DNA of 64,000 nucleotides from Sinomonas atrocyanea (GCF_001577305.1 NZ_CP014518.1:3348001-3412000); one strand, 5' to 3'; shown: positions 57,037-64,000, counted from the stretch's first letter. Notes: generated from the sequence alone by a model not told the origin. Numbers and translations are program-made.

Positions 57037-58254
57037 TCAGTGGGAGAACGACGTCCACGGGTGTGTGGCGCCGTACCGCCGCAGCCACAGCGCCAGGCCC
57101 GCACAGACCAGGTACCCGGCGCCGACGGAGAGCCAGCCGACGTCGTACGAGCCGGTCGCGTCGGCGAGGACGCCCATGATCAGCGGCCCGAGCGAGAACC
57201 CCGTGTACATGCCCGCGGCGAGCACGCCGGACGCCACGCCCACCCGTTCCGGGGGCACCACCACGAGCACGGCCGCGTTCATGATCACGTTCGCGCCCAG
57301 CACCGTCGCCCCGTGCAGCGCGACCCCGGCCCAGACGAGCCACGGCTGGTGCAGGGCGCCGGCGCCGAGCAGGCACGCCACGCCCACGATCGCCCCGAGG
57401 GCCAGGGCGAACAGCAGCCCGGACGGCCGGGCGCCGCCGGCCATCCTGCGCCCCCACACGATCCGCGAGGACACGCCCACGATGCCGGAGACACCCGCCG
57501 CTGCGCCCGCCAGCACGAGCGGGAAGCCCAGCTCGCGCACCGCGTAGAGCGGCAGGTACACGTTGGTGGCCTGCATCCCCAGGCCCGAGAAGAAGGCGAA
57601 CCCGGCGAAGAGCCACACCGAGAACGGCAGGGATCCGCCCTGCCCGCGCCGGGCGCGGGACCTCGGCTTCGCGGGCTCCGAGGGAACCTGCGTGAACCCG
57701 TAGGCGAGCAGGCCGAGCGCAACAACCGCGGCCAACCCGAATGCGCCCTGCCACCCGAGCCAGAGCGCCACCGCGGGGAAGAACAGACCGGAGAAGAGCT
57801 GGCTCGCCTGGACGCCGGACTGCTTGATCCCGATCCACCCGGCGCGCTTGTGCGGGGGCACCGAGGTCACGATGACGCGGTTGGTGGTCGGGTTCGAGAT
57901 CGACTGCGCAGGGCCGGCGATGATGACCGCGGCGAGGAGCACCCAGAAGCTGTGCGCGAGGGCCGCGATGACGAGCGCCACGACGGTCCCGCCGAAGATC
58001 AGCACGAGCTGCGTGCGCGTTCCCGCCCGGTCGCTCAGGCGCCCGAGGGAGAAGCTGCTCACGGCCGCCGAGGCGAACACGGCCCCGGCGAGGAGGCCGA
58101 ACTGGGACTGGCTCATCCCCAGCGACGCGAGGATGAGCGGACTCACGGCGCTGAGGCCGTAGTTCAGCAGCGGACCCACGCCCATCGCCGCGACGAGGAC
58201 CACGAGGAGCCCTGCGCTCGCCCTCCGGGGTGCGTGCTCGGCAGCGGCGCTCAT
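57037..58254 (-). CDS. MFS transporter
   Basis: 405 residues with 12 hydrophobic segments. The loop between helices 2 and 3 has SLGRLSDRAGTRTQLVLIFGG; later AGPAQSISNPTTNRVIVTSVPPHKRAGWIGIKQSGVQASQLFSGLFFP, a pattern of MFS carriers annotated as cyanate- or nitrite-type. Substrate unknown; it could bring in or export an inorganic or organic anion related to the sulfur/siroheme genes. The ATG overlaps the cbiX stop (ATGA), so the two are one operon. Confidence 0.82.
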   Translation of the reverse strand: MSAAAEHAPRRASAGLLVVLVAAMGVGPLLNYGLSAVSPLILASLGMSQSQFGLLAGAVFASAAVSSFSLGRLSDRAGTRTQLVLIFGGTVVALVIAALAHSFWVLLAAVIIAGPAQSISNPTTNRVIVTSVPPHKRAGWIGIKQSGVQASQLFSGLFFPAVALWLGWQGAFGLAAVVALGLLAYGFTQVPSEPAKPRSRARRGQGGSLPFSVWLFAGFAFFSGLGMQATNVYLPLYAVRELGFPLVLAGAAAGVSGIVGVSSRIVWGRRMAGGARPSGLLFALALGAIVGVACLLGAGALHQPWLVWAGVALHGATVLGANVIMNAAVLVVVPPERVGVASGVLAAGMYTGFSLGPLIMGVLADATGSYDVGWLSVGAGYLVCAGLALWLRRYGATHPWTSFSH

Positions 58255-58991
58255 TCGGCGGGCGCCGCCGGGGCGGGCGCCTGGGCGGCCCGCGCGGCGA
58301 GCGCGGCGTCGTAGCGGTCCAGGGCGATCCGAGCGATGACGGGCGCCGGCAGCAGCGGCGCGGCGACGGCGTCGGCCCCGGCCTTCGCGAGCTGGTCGTG
58401 GAAGAACCCCGGCGCGAGGAGGTAGGAGGCGATGACGACCCGCGCGGCGTCGCCCGCCCCGTCCGTCTCCTCGGCCCGCAGCTCGGCGACGGCCTCCGGC
58501 ACGCTCGGCGAGGCGCTCGCGCCGTACCCGGGCAGCACGCGGTTCGGGACGCGATGGCGGAGCATGTCGGCAAGGCGTTCGACGTCGGCCGCCGCCTGCG
58601 GATTCGACGACCCGGCGGCGGCGAGCACCACGGCGTCATCCGCGCGCAGTCCCGCCTCGGCGAGGCGCTCGGCGAGGAGGTCCGCGAGGCGCTCGTCGGG
58701 CCCGAGGGGGCCCGCGGCGAGCGTGCCGGGCCGCGACGCCACCGCACGGGCGATGTCCACCTTCACGTGGTAGCCGACGCTGAGGAGGAGGGGCACGACG
58801 ACGGCGCCCGCCCCCGCGGGCAGCCCGGCCACCACTTCCGGCAGCTCGGGGCCGTGCACGTCGACGTACGCGTCCACCACGGTCAGGCCCGGCCGGGCTG
58901 CCCGGATCTCCTCGACGACGGCAAGGATCGCGGCCCGGCCCCCGGCGTTGCTGGTTCCGTGGGCGCATGCCACGAGGATGTCCTGGCTCAT
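58251..58991 (-). CDS. Sirohydrochlorin chelatase (CbiX/SirB family)
   Basis: 246 residues. Two related halves: DILVACAHGTSNAGGRAAI with the metal-binding histidine H11 in HGTSN, VVVPLLLSVGYHVKVDI with the second histidine, and a C-terminal half with VVLAAAGSSNPQAAADVE and VIASYLLAPGFFHDQLAKAGAD. Such proteins insert Fe2+ or Co2+ into sirohydrochlorin. Near the cys genes, and with a siroheme-requiring sulfite reductase encoded, iron insertion for siroheme is the likely job, complementing CysG. The ATG lies 6 nt after TACGCT, so it is leaderless. It is followed by the MFS gene (ATGA). Confidence 0.83.
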   Translation of the reverse strand: MSQDILVACAHGTSNAGGRAAILAVVEEIRAARPGLTVVDAYVDVHGPELPEVVAGLPAGAGAVVVPLLLSVGYHVKVDIARAVASRPGTLAAGPLGPDERLADLLAERLAEAGLRADDAVVLAAAGSSNPQAAADVERLADMLRHRVPNRVLPGYGASASPSVPEAVAELRAEETDGAGDAARVVIASYLLAPGFFHDQLAKAGADAVAAPLLPAPVIARIALDRYDAALAARAAQAPAPAAPAE

Positions 58992-59003
58992 GTGCCGAGC
59001 GTA
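58992..59003 (-). promoter_or_regulatory. Leaderless promoter of the cbiX-MFS operon
   Basis: TACGCT (58998-59003, minus strand) then 6 nt to the ATG. It is divergent from the SUKH gene promoter 46 bp away. Confidence 0.55.
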
Positions 59004-59048
59004 CCGGCCGTCAGTTCACGCGGCGGAAACCCGCGGGCCCCGCCCGAC

Positions 59049-59061
59049 TAGGATGAAGCAC
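59049..59061 (+). promoter_or_regulatory. Leaderless promoter of the SUKH gene
   Basis: TAGGAT (59049-59054) then GAAGCAC (7 nt) and the ATG. Confidence 0.6.
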
Positions 59062-59499
59062 ATGAACGAGATGTTCCTGGAGAAGTTCCGCGCGCTTGTC
59101 CCGAAGTACCTCGAGGATCCCTGGAAGCCCGAGGACGGAATCTCCGAGAAGGAGCTCGAGGAGGCCCTCGAAGAACATGCGTTCACCGTCCCGCAGGTGC
59201 TGCGTGAGTTCTACCTCGCGCTGGGCAACTCCGAGCTCATGGAGGCCTACCACTACTTCTGGGACCCCGAAGAGCTCGAGATCGACGACGAGGGCTTCCT
59301 CATGTTCCTCGAAGACGAGGACGAGCAGTTCACCTGGGGCTTCCGCGCGGGCGACCTGCGCGTCCCGGACCCGATCGTGTACCGGAAGAACAACGCCCGG
59401 GGCGAGTGGGTCTCGGAGGACGGCACGTTCTCCGAGTTCACGTTCGACATGTTCGAGTGGGTCTTCAGCGAGGACGACGAGGAAGACGAAGAGGGCTGA
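59062..59499 (+). CDS. SUKH-like (SMI1/KNR4 family) protein
   Basis: 145 residues, very acidic, especially at the C-terminus (SEDDEEDEEG). The pattern EEHAFTVPQVLREFYLALGNSELMEAYHYFWDPEELEIDDEGFLMFLEDEDEQFTWGFR is that of SUKH proteins, many of which are immunity proteins for nuclease and deaminase toxins; others have cellular roles. No toxin gene is adjacent (neighbours are cbiX and repeats), so it is an orphan. TAGGAT 7 nt before the ATG indicates leaderless expression. The family call rests on the leucine/tyrosine spacing and the WxFR motif. Confidence 0.68.
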   Translation: MNEMFLEKFRALVPKYLEDPWKPEDGISEKELEEALEEHAFTVPQVLREFYLALGNSELMEAYHYFWDPEELEIDDEGFLMFLEDEDEQFTWGFRAGDLRVPDPIVYRKNNARGEWVSEDGTFSEFTFDMFEWVFSEDDEEDEEG

Positions 59500-59520
59500 C
59501 CTGCCCCTCTTTCAAACTGA

Positions 59521-59549
59521 TTGACGGGTATCGCTGGACTTTTTACAGA
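59521..59549 (+). promoter_or_regulatory. Candidate promoter of a short intergenic transcript
   Basis: TTGACG (59521-59526), 17 nt, TACAGA (59544-59549), in an unusually A+T-rich stretch. The next feature downstream is a strong terminator, so it could drive a transcript of about 90-100 nt with no clear reading frame. Confidence 0.35.
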
Positions 59550-59614
59550 TCTGTCATATGCTTGTCAGTGGGTTCACTTCTTAGCCTCCAGTGAATCCGG
59601 GTGCGAACGGAAAC

Positions 59615-59650
59615 GGTCCCGGGAATCGGCGTTAGCCGAGTCCCGGGACC
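59615..59650. terminator. Hairpin terminator
   Basis: GGTCCCGGGAATCGGC (59615-59630) pairs with GCCGAGTCCCGGGACC (59635-59650) with one mismatch and a GTTA loop, followed by CCCGTTTAA. It is downstream of the SUKH gene. Confidence 0.7.
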
Positions 59651-59676
59651 ACCCGTTTAACCGTTCCTCCCCCGGT

Positions 59677-59852
59677 CCGAGGTCACCTCTCCCTCCGTGC
59701 GGGGTCACCTCCCACCCAACCCGAGGTCACCTCTGCCTCAGCGCGGGGTCACCTCCCACCCGACCCGAGGTCACCTCTCCCTCCGTGCGGGGTCACCTCC
59801 CACCCGACCCGAGGTCACCTCTCCCTCTGCGCGGGGCCACCACGTCCCGCTC
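59677..59852 (+). repeat. 44-bp (2 x 22-bp) tandem repeat array, left of the DUF559-type gene
   Basis: Three full 44-bp units start at 59677, 59721 and 59765, with a decayed fourth at 59809. Each unit is two 22-bp halves, CCGAGGTCACCTC... and GCGGGGTCACCTCC..., centred on GGTCACCTC. There are no spacers, so this is not a CRISPR. The next 30 bp hold a DnaA-box match and the start region of the nuclease gene. Confidence 0.85.
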
Positions 59853-59878
59853 CCCACGCTGCCCCTTTGCCGAATGCC

Positions 59879-59887
59879 TGTGGATAA
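59879..59887 (-). other. Perfect DnaA-box match
   Basis: TGTGGATAA, the complement of TTATCCACA, about 40 bp upstream of the DUF559-type gene and 26 bp after the 22-bp repeat array. It is a single site and may be chance. Confidence 0.3.
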
Positions 59888-59926
59888 CTTCCGACGCTCC
59901 AGCCCGGACCCTGCCACTATGGGGCC

Positions 59927-60850
59927 ATGGATCCTGTCAAAGCCCGCGAGACCCTGCTCGCAGCCCCCTTCACGGCTGCCGAGGCCGAGCGACATGGTCT
60001 CGACTACTCCCAACTGCTTCAGGAGAACGTCCGGCATATCAGCCGTGAGCTCTACGTCCCCGACGACAACACCGCCCAGCTCCGGGACCGCGTACGAGCG
60101 CACCTCGCGGTGACACCGCAGGCGTGGGCATCGCATCAAACTGCGGCAGCCCTTCACGGGCTGTGGCTGCCGGATGACGCTGCGGACCACTCCCTGCTCC
60201 ACTTGAGCAAGCCCACGGACGTGCCCCGCGTGCGCAGAACCGGCGTCGTCGGCCACAGGGTGCGCGTCAAGGCAGGCGAGATTGTCGAGCTGAGTGCAGG
60301 AGTCAGAGTCAGCTCGCCGGCGAGGACCTGGCTCGACCTTGGAAACGAACTCGGCCCCGTGGGGCTGGTGATCCTTGGAGACGAGCTGCTTCGCATTCCC
60401 AGGCCCGGGCTTGAGGGCCGCGCTGTTCCTCACGCCACCAAAGGCGCACTTGCAGCCCTGCTCCGGGCACACCCCAACATGCCGGGCGTCGCGAAGTGCC
60501 GAGCCGCTCTCGCCGACATGCGGGTCGGGGCCGACTCGCCTCAAGAGACGCTCCTCCGCCTCAGCCTGCTCGCCCATGGATTCCCGGAACCCGAGCTGCA
60601 GATTGCTCTGCGGCCAAACGATCCCTTCTCGCCGAGCGCCGATATGGGGTATCCGTCGGTCAAGGTGGCGATTCAGTACGACGGCAGTCATCACCTAAGC
60701 GAGGAACAGCGCTGGCGCGATGCACGGCGGGACGCCGCCTTCCGCGCAGCCGGGTGGATCGTGCTCATCGTCAGATCCGAGGATTGCCAGAACGACTTCG
60801 CTAGCGTTCGAGCCGCTCTCAGGGGCCACCTCGCAGGCCGCGCCGCATGA
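59927..60850 (+). CDS. DUF559-type (VSR-like PD-(D/E)XK) protein
   Basis: 307 residues, lower in G+C and with more A/T in third positions than neighbours. The N-terminal half resembles the AbiEi-type antitoxin-like module seen in many actinobacterial proteins of this kind (SRELYVPDDNTAQLRDRVRAHLAV, HQTAAALHGLWLP). The C-terminal nuclease-like part reads SPSADMGYPSVKVAIQYDGSHH and RDAAFRAAGWIVLIVRSEDC, the VSR-like fold core with D, then IQYDG. A catalytic lysine is expected near KVAIQ. Leaderless start likely (CACTAT, GGGGCC, ATG). It is flanked by 22-bp tandem repeats on both sides in opposite orientation. Function not established for the family. Confidence 0.75.
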   Translation: MDPVKARETLLAAPFTAAEAERHGLDYSQLLQENVRHISRELYVPDDNTAQLRDRVRAHLAVTPQAWASHQTAAALHGLWLPDDAADHSLLHLSKPTDVPRVRRTGVVGHRVRVKAGEIVELSAGVRVSSPARTWLDLGNELGPVGLVILGDELLRIPRPGLEGRAVPHATKGALAALLRAHPNMPGVAKCRAALADMRVGADSPQETLLRLSLLAHGFPEPELQIALRPNDPFSPSADMGYPSVKVAIQYDGSHHLSEEQRWRDARRDAAFRAAGWIVLIVRSEDCQNDFASVRAALRGHLAGRAA

Positions 60851-61044
60851 CCTAACCTCGGACAGCTGGAGAGATGACCCCGCGTCACCCGAGAGATGAC
60901 CCCGCGTCACCCGAGAGATGACCCCGCGTCACCCAAGAGCTGACCTCGGACAACTGGAGAGATGACCTCGCGTCACCTGAGAGATGACCCCGCGTCGCCC
61001 AAGAGATGACCTCGCGTCGCCCGGGAGGTGACCCCGCGTCAGTT
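60847..61044 (-). repeat. 22-bp tandem repeat array, right of the DUF559-type gene
   Basis: About nine contiguous 22-bp units of the type GAGAGATGACCCCGCGTCACCC between the stop codon of the nuclease gene and the convergent polyprenyl synthase gene; three units at 60869-60934 are identical. Rotated by a few bases and reversed, the units match the half-units of the left array (GAGRTGACCYCGC core), so the two arrays are the same family in inverted orientation. Confidence 0.85.
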
Positions 61045-61093
61045 GGCCGTCGTTCGTCGTCGGTCGGCCCTCGGGGGCGGGGGGAGGGCGAGG

Positions 61094-62197
61094 TCAGGCC
61101 CGGCGCTCCACCACCGCGTCCGCGAACGCGGCCAACGAGTCCTTCACGACCCCCTCGGGCAGCGGCCGGAGCGCGGCCTTGGCCGCGTCGGCCCATTCCC
61201 GGGCGACGGCCCACGACTGCTCGGTCACCGGGTGCGACGCGATCGCGTCGACCGCCGCGGCGAGCGCGTCGTCGCCGGAGAGGTCCGCGTCCACGAAGCC
61301 GAGCACGCGCTGGGCGGAGGCATCGCCGTCGGCCGCGGCGCGGCGGAGCAGCAGCACGGGCAGGGTCGGGACGCCCTCGCGCAGGTCCGTCCCGGCGATC
61401 TTGCCCGAGGTGACCTTGCCGCCGGTGACATCGATGACATCGTCGGCCAGCTGGAACGCGACCCCCACCTTCTCGCCGTAGTCCACGAGGACGGACTCGT
61501 ACTCGGACGGGGCGCCGGAGAAGATCACGCCGAACTGGCCGGAGGCGGCGATGAGCGAGCCGGTCTTGTCCGACAGCACGGAGATGTAGTGCTGCAGCGG
61601 GTCCTCGCCGTCGCGCGGGCCCACGGTCTCGTGCAGCTGCCCGAGGCAGAGCCGCTCGAAGGTGCGCGCCTGGATGGCCAGCGCGCGCCCGCCGAGGTCG
61701 GAGACGAGGATCGAGGCGCGGGCGAAGATGAGGTCGCCGGCGAGGATCGCCACGGTGTTGCCCCAGACCTCGTGGGCGGTGGGGGCGCCGCGGCGGTACG
61801 GCGCGGAGTCCATGACGTCGTCGTGGTACAGCGTCGCGAGGTGCGTGAGCTCGACGACCGCCGCCGCCTGGAGCACCTCGGCGCGCTCGGAGTCGCCCAG
61901 ATGGGCGGCGAGGATGGTCAGCAGCGGGCGGATGCGCTTGCCGCCCGCCTCCATGAGGTGCTTGCTCGTCGCGTCGGCCAGCGGGTCGGAGTTGGAGATG
62001 GCCTCCCGCAGGACCCGCTCGACGCGCGCCATGCTCGTGCTGATCGCAGGGCCCAGCTCAGCGTCCTCGGCAATGGCGGCGAAGCCGGCAGGCAGCTGCA
62101 TGCCCGCGGCGATCGCCGTGGTCGTGGGAGGCGGCTCGGAGGACTCGGGGCGGCCGTGCCCCGCGTGCGTCCAGCGGCTGTCTGCAGAATCAGTCAC
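61094..62197 (-). CDS. Polyprenyl diphosphate synthase (long-chain)
   Basis: 367 residues. First aspartate-rich motif LYHDDVMDSAPYRRG, second LADDVIDVTG, and MEAGGKRIRPLL, all typical of trans-prenyl synthases. The next genes, a geranylgeranyl-reductase-like protein and menG, make it the likely source of the menaquinone side chain. The GTG start lies 7 nt after TAGGCT, so it is leaderless, and 10 nt from the stop of the upstream gene. A Ser/Pro-rich N-tail of about 30 residues precedes the domain. The product chain length cannot be read reliably; an octa- to nonaprenyl diphosphate is usual. Confidence 0.87.
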   Translation of the reverse strand: MTDSADSRWTHAGHGRPESSEPPPTTTAIAAGMQLPAGFAAIAEDAELGPAISTSMARVERVLREAISNSDPLADATSKHLMEAGGKRIRPLLTILAAHLGDSERAEVLQAAAVVELTHLATLYHDDVMDSAPYRRGAPTAHEVWGNTVAILAGDLIFARASILVSDLGGRALAIQARTFERLCLGQLHETVGPRDGEDPLQHYISVLSDKTGSLIAASGQFGVIFSGAPSEYESVLVDYGEKVGVAFQLADDVIDVTGGKVTSGKIAGTDLREGVPTLPVLLLRRAAADGDASAQRVLGFVDADLSGDDALAAAVDAIASHPVTEQSWAVAREWADAAKAALRPLPEGVVKDSLAAFADAVVERRA

Positions 62198-62210
62198 GGG
62201 GTCAAGCCTA
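62198..62210 (-). promoter_or_regulatory. Leaderless -10 box of the polyprenyl synthase gene
   Basis: TAGGCT (62205-62210, minus strand) then 7 nt to the GTG. It overlaps the stop region of the upstream gene, so the synthase may have its own promoter inside the operon. Confidence 0.5.
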
Positions 62211-63539
62211 GCTTTCGGGGCGCGCTGCGGGCGCCGGGCTCGGTGGAACGGTGTTCGATGTCGCGGGCACGAGCGCCTCGAGCACCCGGATCGCCGCGTC
62301 CGGCAGGCTCGTCCCGGGCCGGTCGGTGAGGTTGGCGAGCAGCCGCACCACGAGGCGCATGAGCGGCGGCACCGGCATGCCGGTGGCGAGCGCCGCCCGC
62401 ATCACGGCCGGGTGGCCGATCAGCGCCGCGAACCCGCGGCCGAGCGTGAAATGGCTCCCCCACTCGCGCCGCACCCGGTCCGCGTACGCGCCGAGGCGAC
62501 GGTCGACGTCGGCCTCCGCCGGCCGCGCCCGGCCCGCCGCGCGCTGAGCTGCTGCGGCGTCGACGAGGTACTGGGCGGCGAACCGCCCGGACTCCATGGC
62601 GTAGGAGATGCCCTCGCCGTTGAACGGGCTGACCATGCCTCCGGCGTCGCCGAGGAGGGCCATGCCGGGGACCACGTGCGGGGTCCGGTTGAAGCCCATG
62701 GGCAGCGCGGCGCCGCGGATCGGGCCGACCTGGTTCTCCTCGCTGAAGCCCCACTCCCCCGGCATCCCGGCGGTCCATTCGCGCAGCACCTGGCGGTAGT
62801 CGAGCCTGCCGAACTCCTTCGAGGAGTTGAGGATGCCCAGGCCCACGTTGCACGTGCCGTCGCCCACGCCGAACACCCAGCCGTACCCGGGCAGGGGCTT
62901 GCCGTCCGCCCCGGGCAGCTCGAGCCAGCCCTCCATCCAGTCGTCCTCGTGGCGGGGGCTTTCGAAGTACGTGCGGTAGGCGACCCCGAGCGGGCGGTCG
63001 TCGCGCTTGGCGAGCCCGCGGGAGACGGCGGCGCGGGTCGAGTTGCCGTCGGCGGCGAGCACCACGTCGGCGTGGAAGTCACGCGTCTCGCCGGTCTTCT
63101 TGCCAGCCTCGTCGAGGAGGTGGGCGCGGGCACCCACCACCCGGCCGGCGTCGTCCGTGAGGACCTCCGCGACCGAGTGCCCCTCGAGGATCTGCGCCCC
63201 GGCGGAGCGGGCGTGGGCGGCGAGGGCCTCGTCGAAGCCGAGCCGGGTGCGGACGAGCCCGTAGTCGGGGAAGCCGTCGAGGTCGGGCCACGGGAGCTCG
63301 AGGGTGCGGCCGCCGGCGATGAGGCGCAGGCCGCGGTTGCGGCGCCAGCCGTCCTCGGCGGCATGCGGGAGCCCGAGCAGCTGGATCTCGCGCACGGCGC
63401 GGGGCGTGAGTCCGTCCCCGCACACCTTCTCGCGCGGGAAGCGGGTCTTCTCGAGCACGGTCACGGGCACGCCGGAGCGTGCGAGGTAGTGGGCTGCGGT
63501 CGAGCCGGCCGGCCCGGCGCCGACGATCAGGACGTCCAC
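62208..63539 (-). CDS. menJ: Geranylgeranyl reductase family protein (MenJ-like)
   Basis: 443 residues of the FAD-dependent GGR/p-hydroxybenzoate hydroxylase fold. FAD site DVLIVGAGPAGSTAAHYLARSGVPVTVLEK, then FPREKVCGDGLTPRAV (the CGDGLT motif of GGR-type reductases), VVLAADGNSTRAAVSRGLA and the second FAD motif MALLGDAGGMVSPFNGEGISYAMESG. It resembles mycobacterial MenJ, which saturates one isoprene unit of menaquinone. The order menG-menJ-polyprenyl synthase matches the mycobacterial locus. GTG 63539 lies 16 nt after the menG stop. MenJ rather than another prenyl reductase is inferred from context. Confidence 0.82.
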   Translation of the reverse strand: MDVLIVGAGPAGSTAAHYLARSGVPVTVLEKTRFPREKVCGDGLTPRAVREIQLLGLPHAAEDGWRRNRGLRLIAGGRTLELPWPDLDGFPDYGLVRTRLGFDEALAAHARSAGAQILEGHSVAEVLTDDAGRVVGARAHLLDEAGKKTGETRDFHADVVLAADGNSTRAAVSRGLAKRDDRPLGVAYRTYFESPRHEDDWMEGWLELPGADGKPLPGYGWVFGVGDGTCNVGLGILNSSKEFGRLDYRQVLREWTAGMPGEWGFSEENQVGPIRGAALPMGFNRTPHVVPGMALLGDAGGMVSPFNGEGISYAMESGRFAAQYLVDAAAAQRAAGRARPAEADVDRRLGAYADRVRREWGSHFTLGRGFAALIGHPAVMRAALATGMPVPPLMRLVVRLLANLTDRPGTSLPDAAIRVLEALVPATSNTVPPSPAPAARPES

Positions 63540-63555
63540 GGTGGATCCGGCGGCG

Positions 63556-64000
63556 TCAGCGGGACGCGGAGCGGCGTGCCCGCCGGACCTGGGCGGGCGG
63601 CGCCGCCGGCGACCCGGTCGCGGCCTCGGGCTTGTACGCGCGGTGCACGGCCACGATCCCGCCGGAGAGGTTGCGGTACGTCACGTCCGTCCACCCGGCC
63701 GCGGACAGCCACGCGGCCAGGTTGTCCTGGTCCGGCCAGGCGCGGATCGACTCGGCGAGGTACACGTAGGCGTCCGGGTTGGAGGACGCCCGGCGGGCGA
63801 TCTCGGGCAGGGCGCGCATGAGGTACTCGACGTACATGGTGCGCCAGAGGGGGTTGACCGGGGAGGAGAACTCGGCGATGACGAGCCGGCCGCCGGGCTT
63901 GGTCACGCGCAGCATCTCGGCGAGGGCCTTGCGGGGGTCGCTCACATTGCGCAGCCCGAAGCTGATGGTCACGGCGTCGAAGGAGCCGTCCGCGAAGGGC
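63556..64000 (-). CDS. menG: Demethylmenaquinone methyltransferase, 5' end outside window
   Basis: The frame is open to the right edge, so the N-terminal part is missing; 147 residues are visible. They read PFADGSFDAVTISFGLRNVSDPRKALAEMLRVTKPGGRLVIAEFSSP, which is UbiE/MenG motif II and III, and ANPDAYVYLAESIRAWPDQ-like SSNPDAYVYLAESIRAWPDQ. The C-terminal tail is Ala/Pro/Arg-rich. It methylates demethylmenaquinone with S-adenosylmethionine, the last step of menaquinone synthesis. It is probably first of the three-gene run with menJ and the polyprenyl synthase. Confidence 0.9.
   Translation of the reverse strand, partial: PFADGSFDAVTISFGLRNVSDPRKALAEMLRVTKPGGRLVIAEFSSPVNPLWRTMYVEYLMRALPEIARRASSNPDAYVYLAESIRAWPDQDNLAAWLSAAGWTDVTYRNLSGGIVAVHRAYKPEAATGSPAAPPAQVRRARRSASR

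Noticed and set aside
59677..59927. Plasmid or chromosomal replication origin
   Set aside because: Iteron-like repeats and one DnaA box are present, but there is no Rep gene, no DnaA-box cluster and no A+T-rich unwinding region; the neighbours are ordinary chromosomal genes.
59677..61044. CRISPR array
   Set aside because: The 22-bp and 44-bp repeats are contiguous with no unique spacers and there are no cas genes.

Overview
The window is about 70% G+C and densely packed, with many start/stop overlaps (ATGA, GTGA) and tRNA, menaquinone and mycothiol-era actinobacterial gene families. It looks like a chromosomal segment of an actinobacterium, most likely a member of the Micrococcaceae (Arthrobacter/Sinomonas type). 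The genus is an inference from gene content and style. No prophage, insertion sequence, rRNA or CRISPR array was seen.

Layout. 1-10.7 kb: error-prone polymerase DnaE2 (cut by the left edge), a VOC protein, an AlkA-like glycosylase, an ArsB/SLC13-type permease, a PRC-barrel protein, a WXG100-calpain-like protease with an overlapping lipoprotein gene, an acyl-CoA synthetase and an ABM monooxygenase. 10.7-16.5 kb: thioredoxin, a MarR-MFS operon, a glycosyltransferase with an epimerase, tRNA-Tyr and YajQ. 16.5-25.4 kb: a purine-catabolism locus of two divergent operons, guaD-NCS2 permease-mocA to the left and xdhC-xdhB-xdhA-sufU-like to the right. The two operons start with almost the same promoter and the same leader sequence. 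25.4-34.7 kb: MFS, ketopantoate-reductase-like, HtpX, two hydrolases, Fur-katA, TetR and an APC permease. 34.7-42.4 kb: fprA1, a FetB-like permease, RarD, a universal stress protein, and gabT divergent from a PucR-type regulator around a large palindrome. 42.4-59 kb: sulfur assimilation. A sulfonate-type ABC transporter, CysG and a second FprA form one run. CysN, CysD, CysH and ferredoxin sulfite reductase form another, and CbiX lies beyond. A frameshifted katG sits between them. 59-64 kb: an orphan SUKH protein, a DUF559-type nuclease gene flanked by 22-bp tandem repeats, and the menG-menJ-polyprenyl synthase run, cut by the right edge.

How the genes work together. Guanine deaminase, the nucleobase permease, the Mo-cofactor nucleotidyltransferase MocA, XdhC, xanthine dehydrogenase and an Fe-S scaffold make a coherent guanine to xanthine to urate module. 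CysDN, CysH and Sir reduce sulfate to sulfide; CysG and CbiX make the siroheme that Sir needs, and FprA2 with ferredoxin can supply its electrons. Fur-KatA is the intact peroxide defence, while katG is interrupted as read.

Most unusual signals: (1) the matched leader RNA on both purine operons; (2) a WXG100-calpain protease with an overlapping lipoprotein gene; (3) three families of short intergenic repeats, one with 22-bp period flanking a nuclease gene in opposite orientations; (4) at least twelve starts placed 6-8 nt after a TANNNT box, which implies widespread leaderless transcription.
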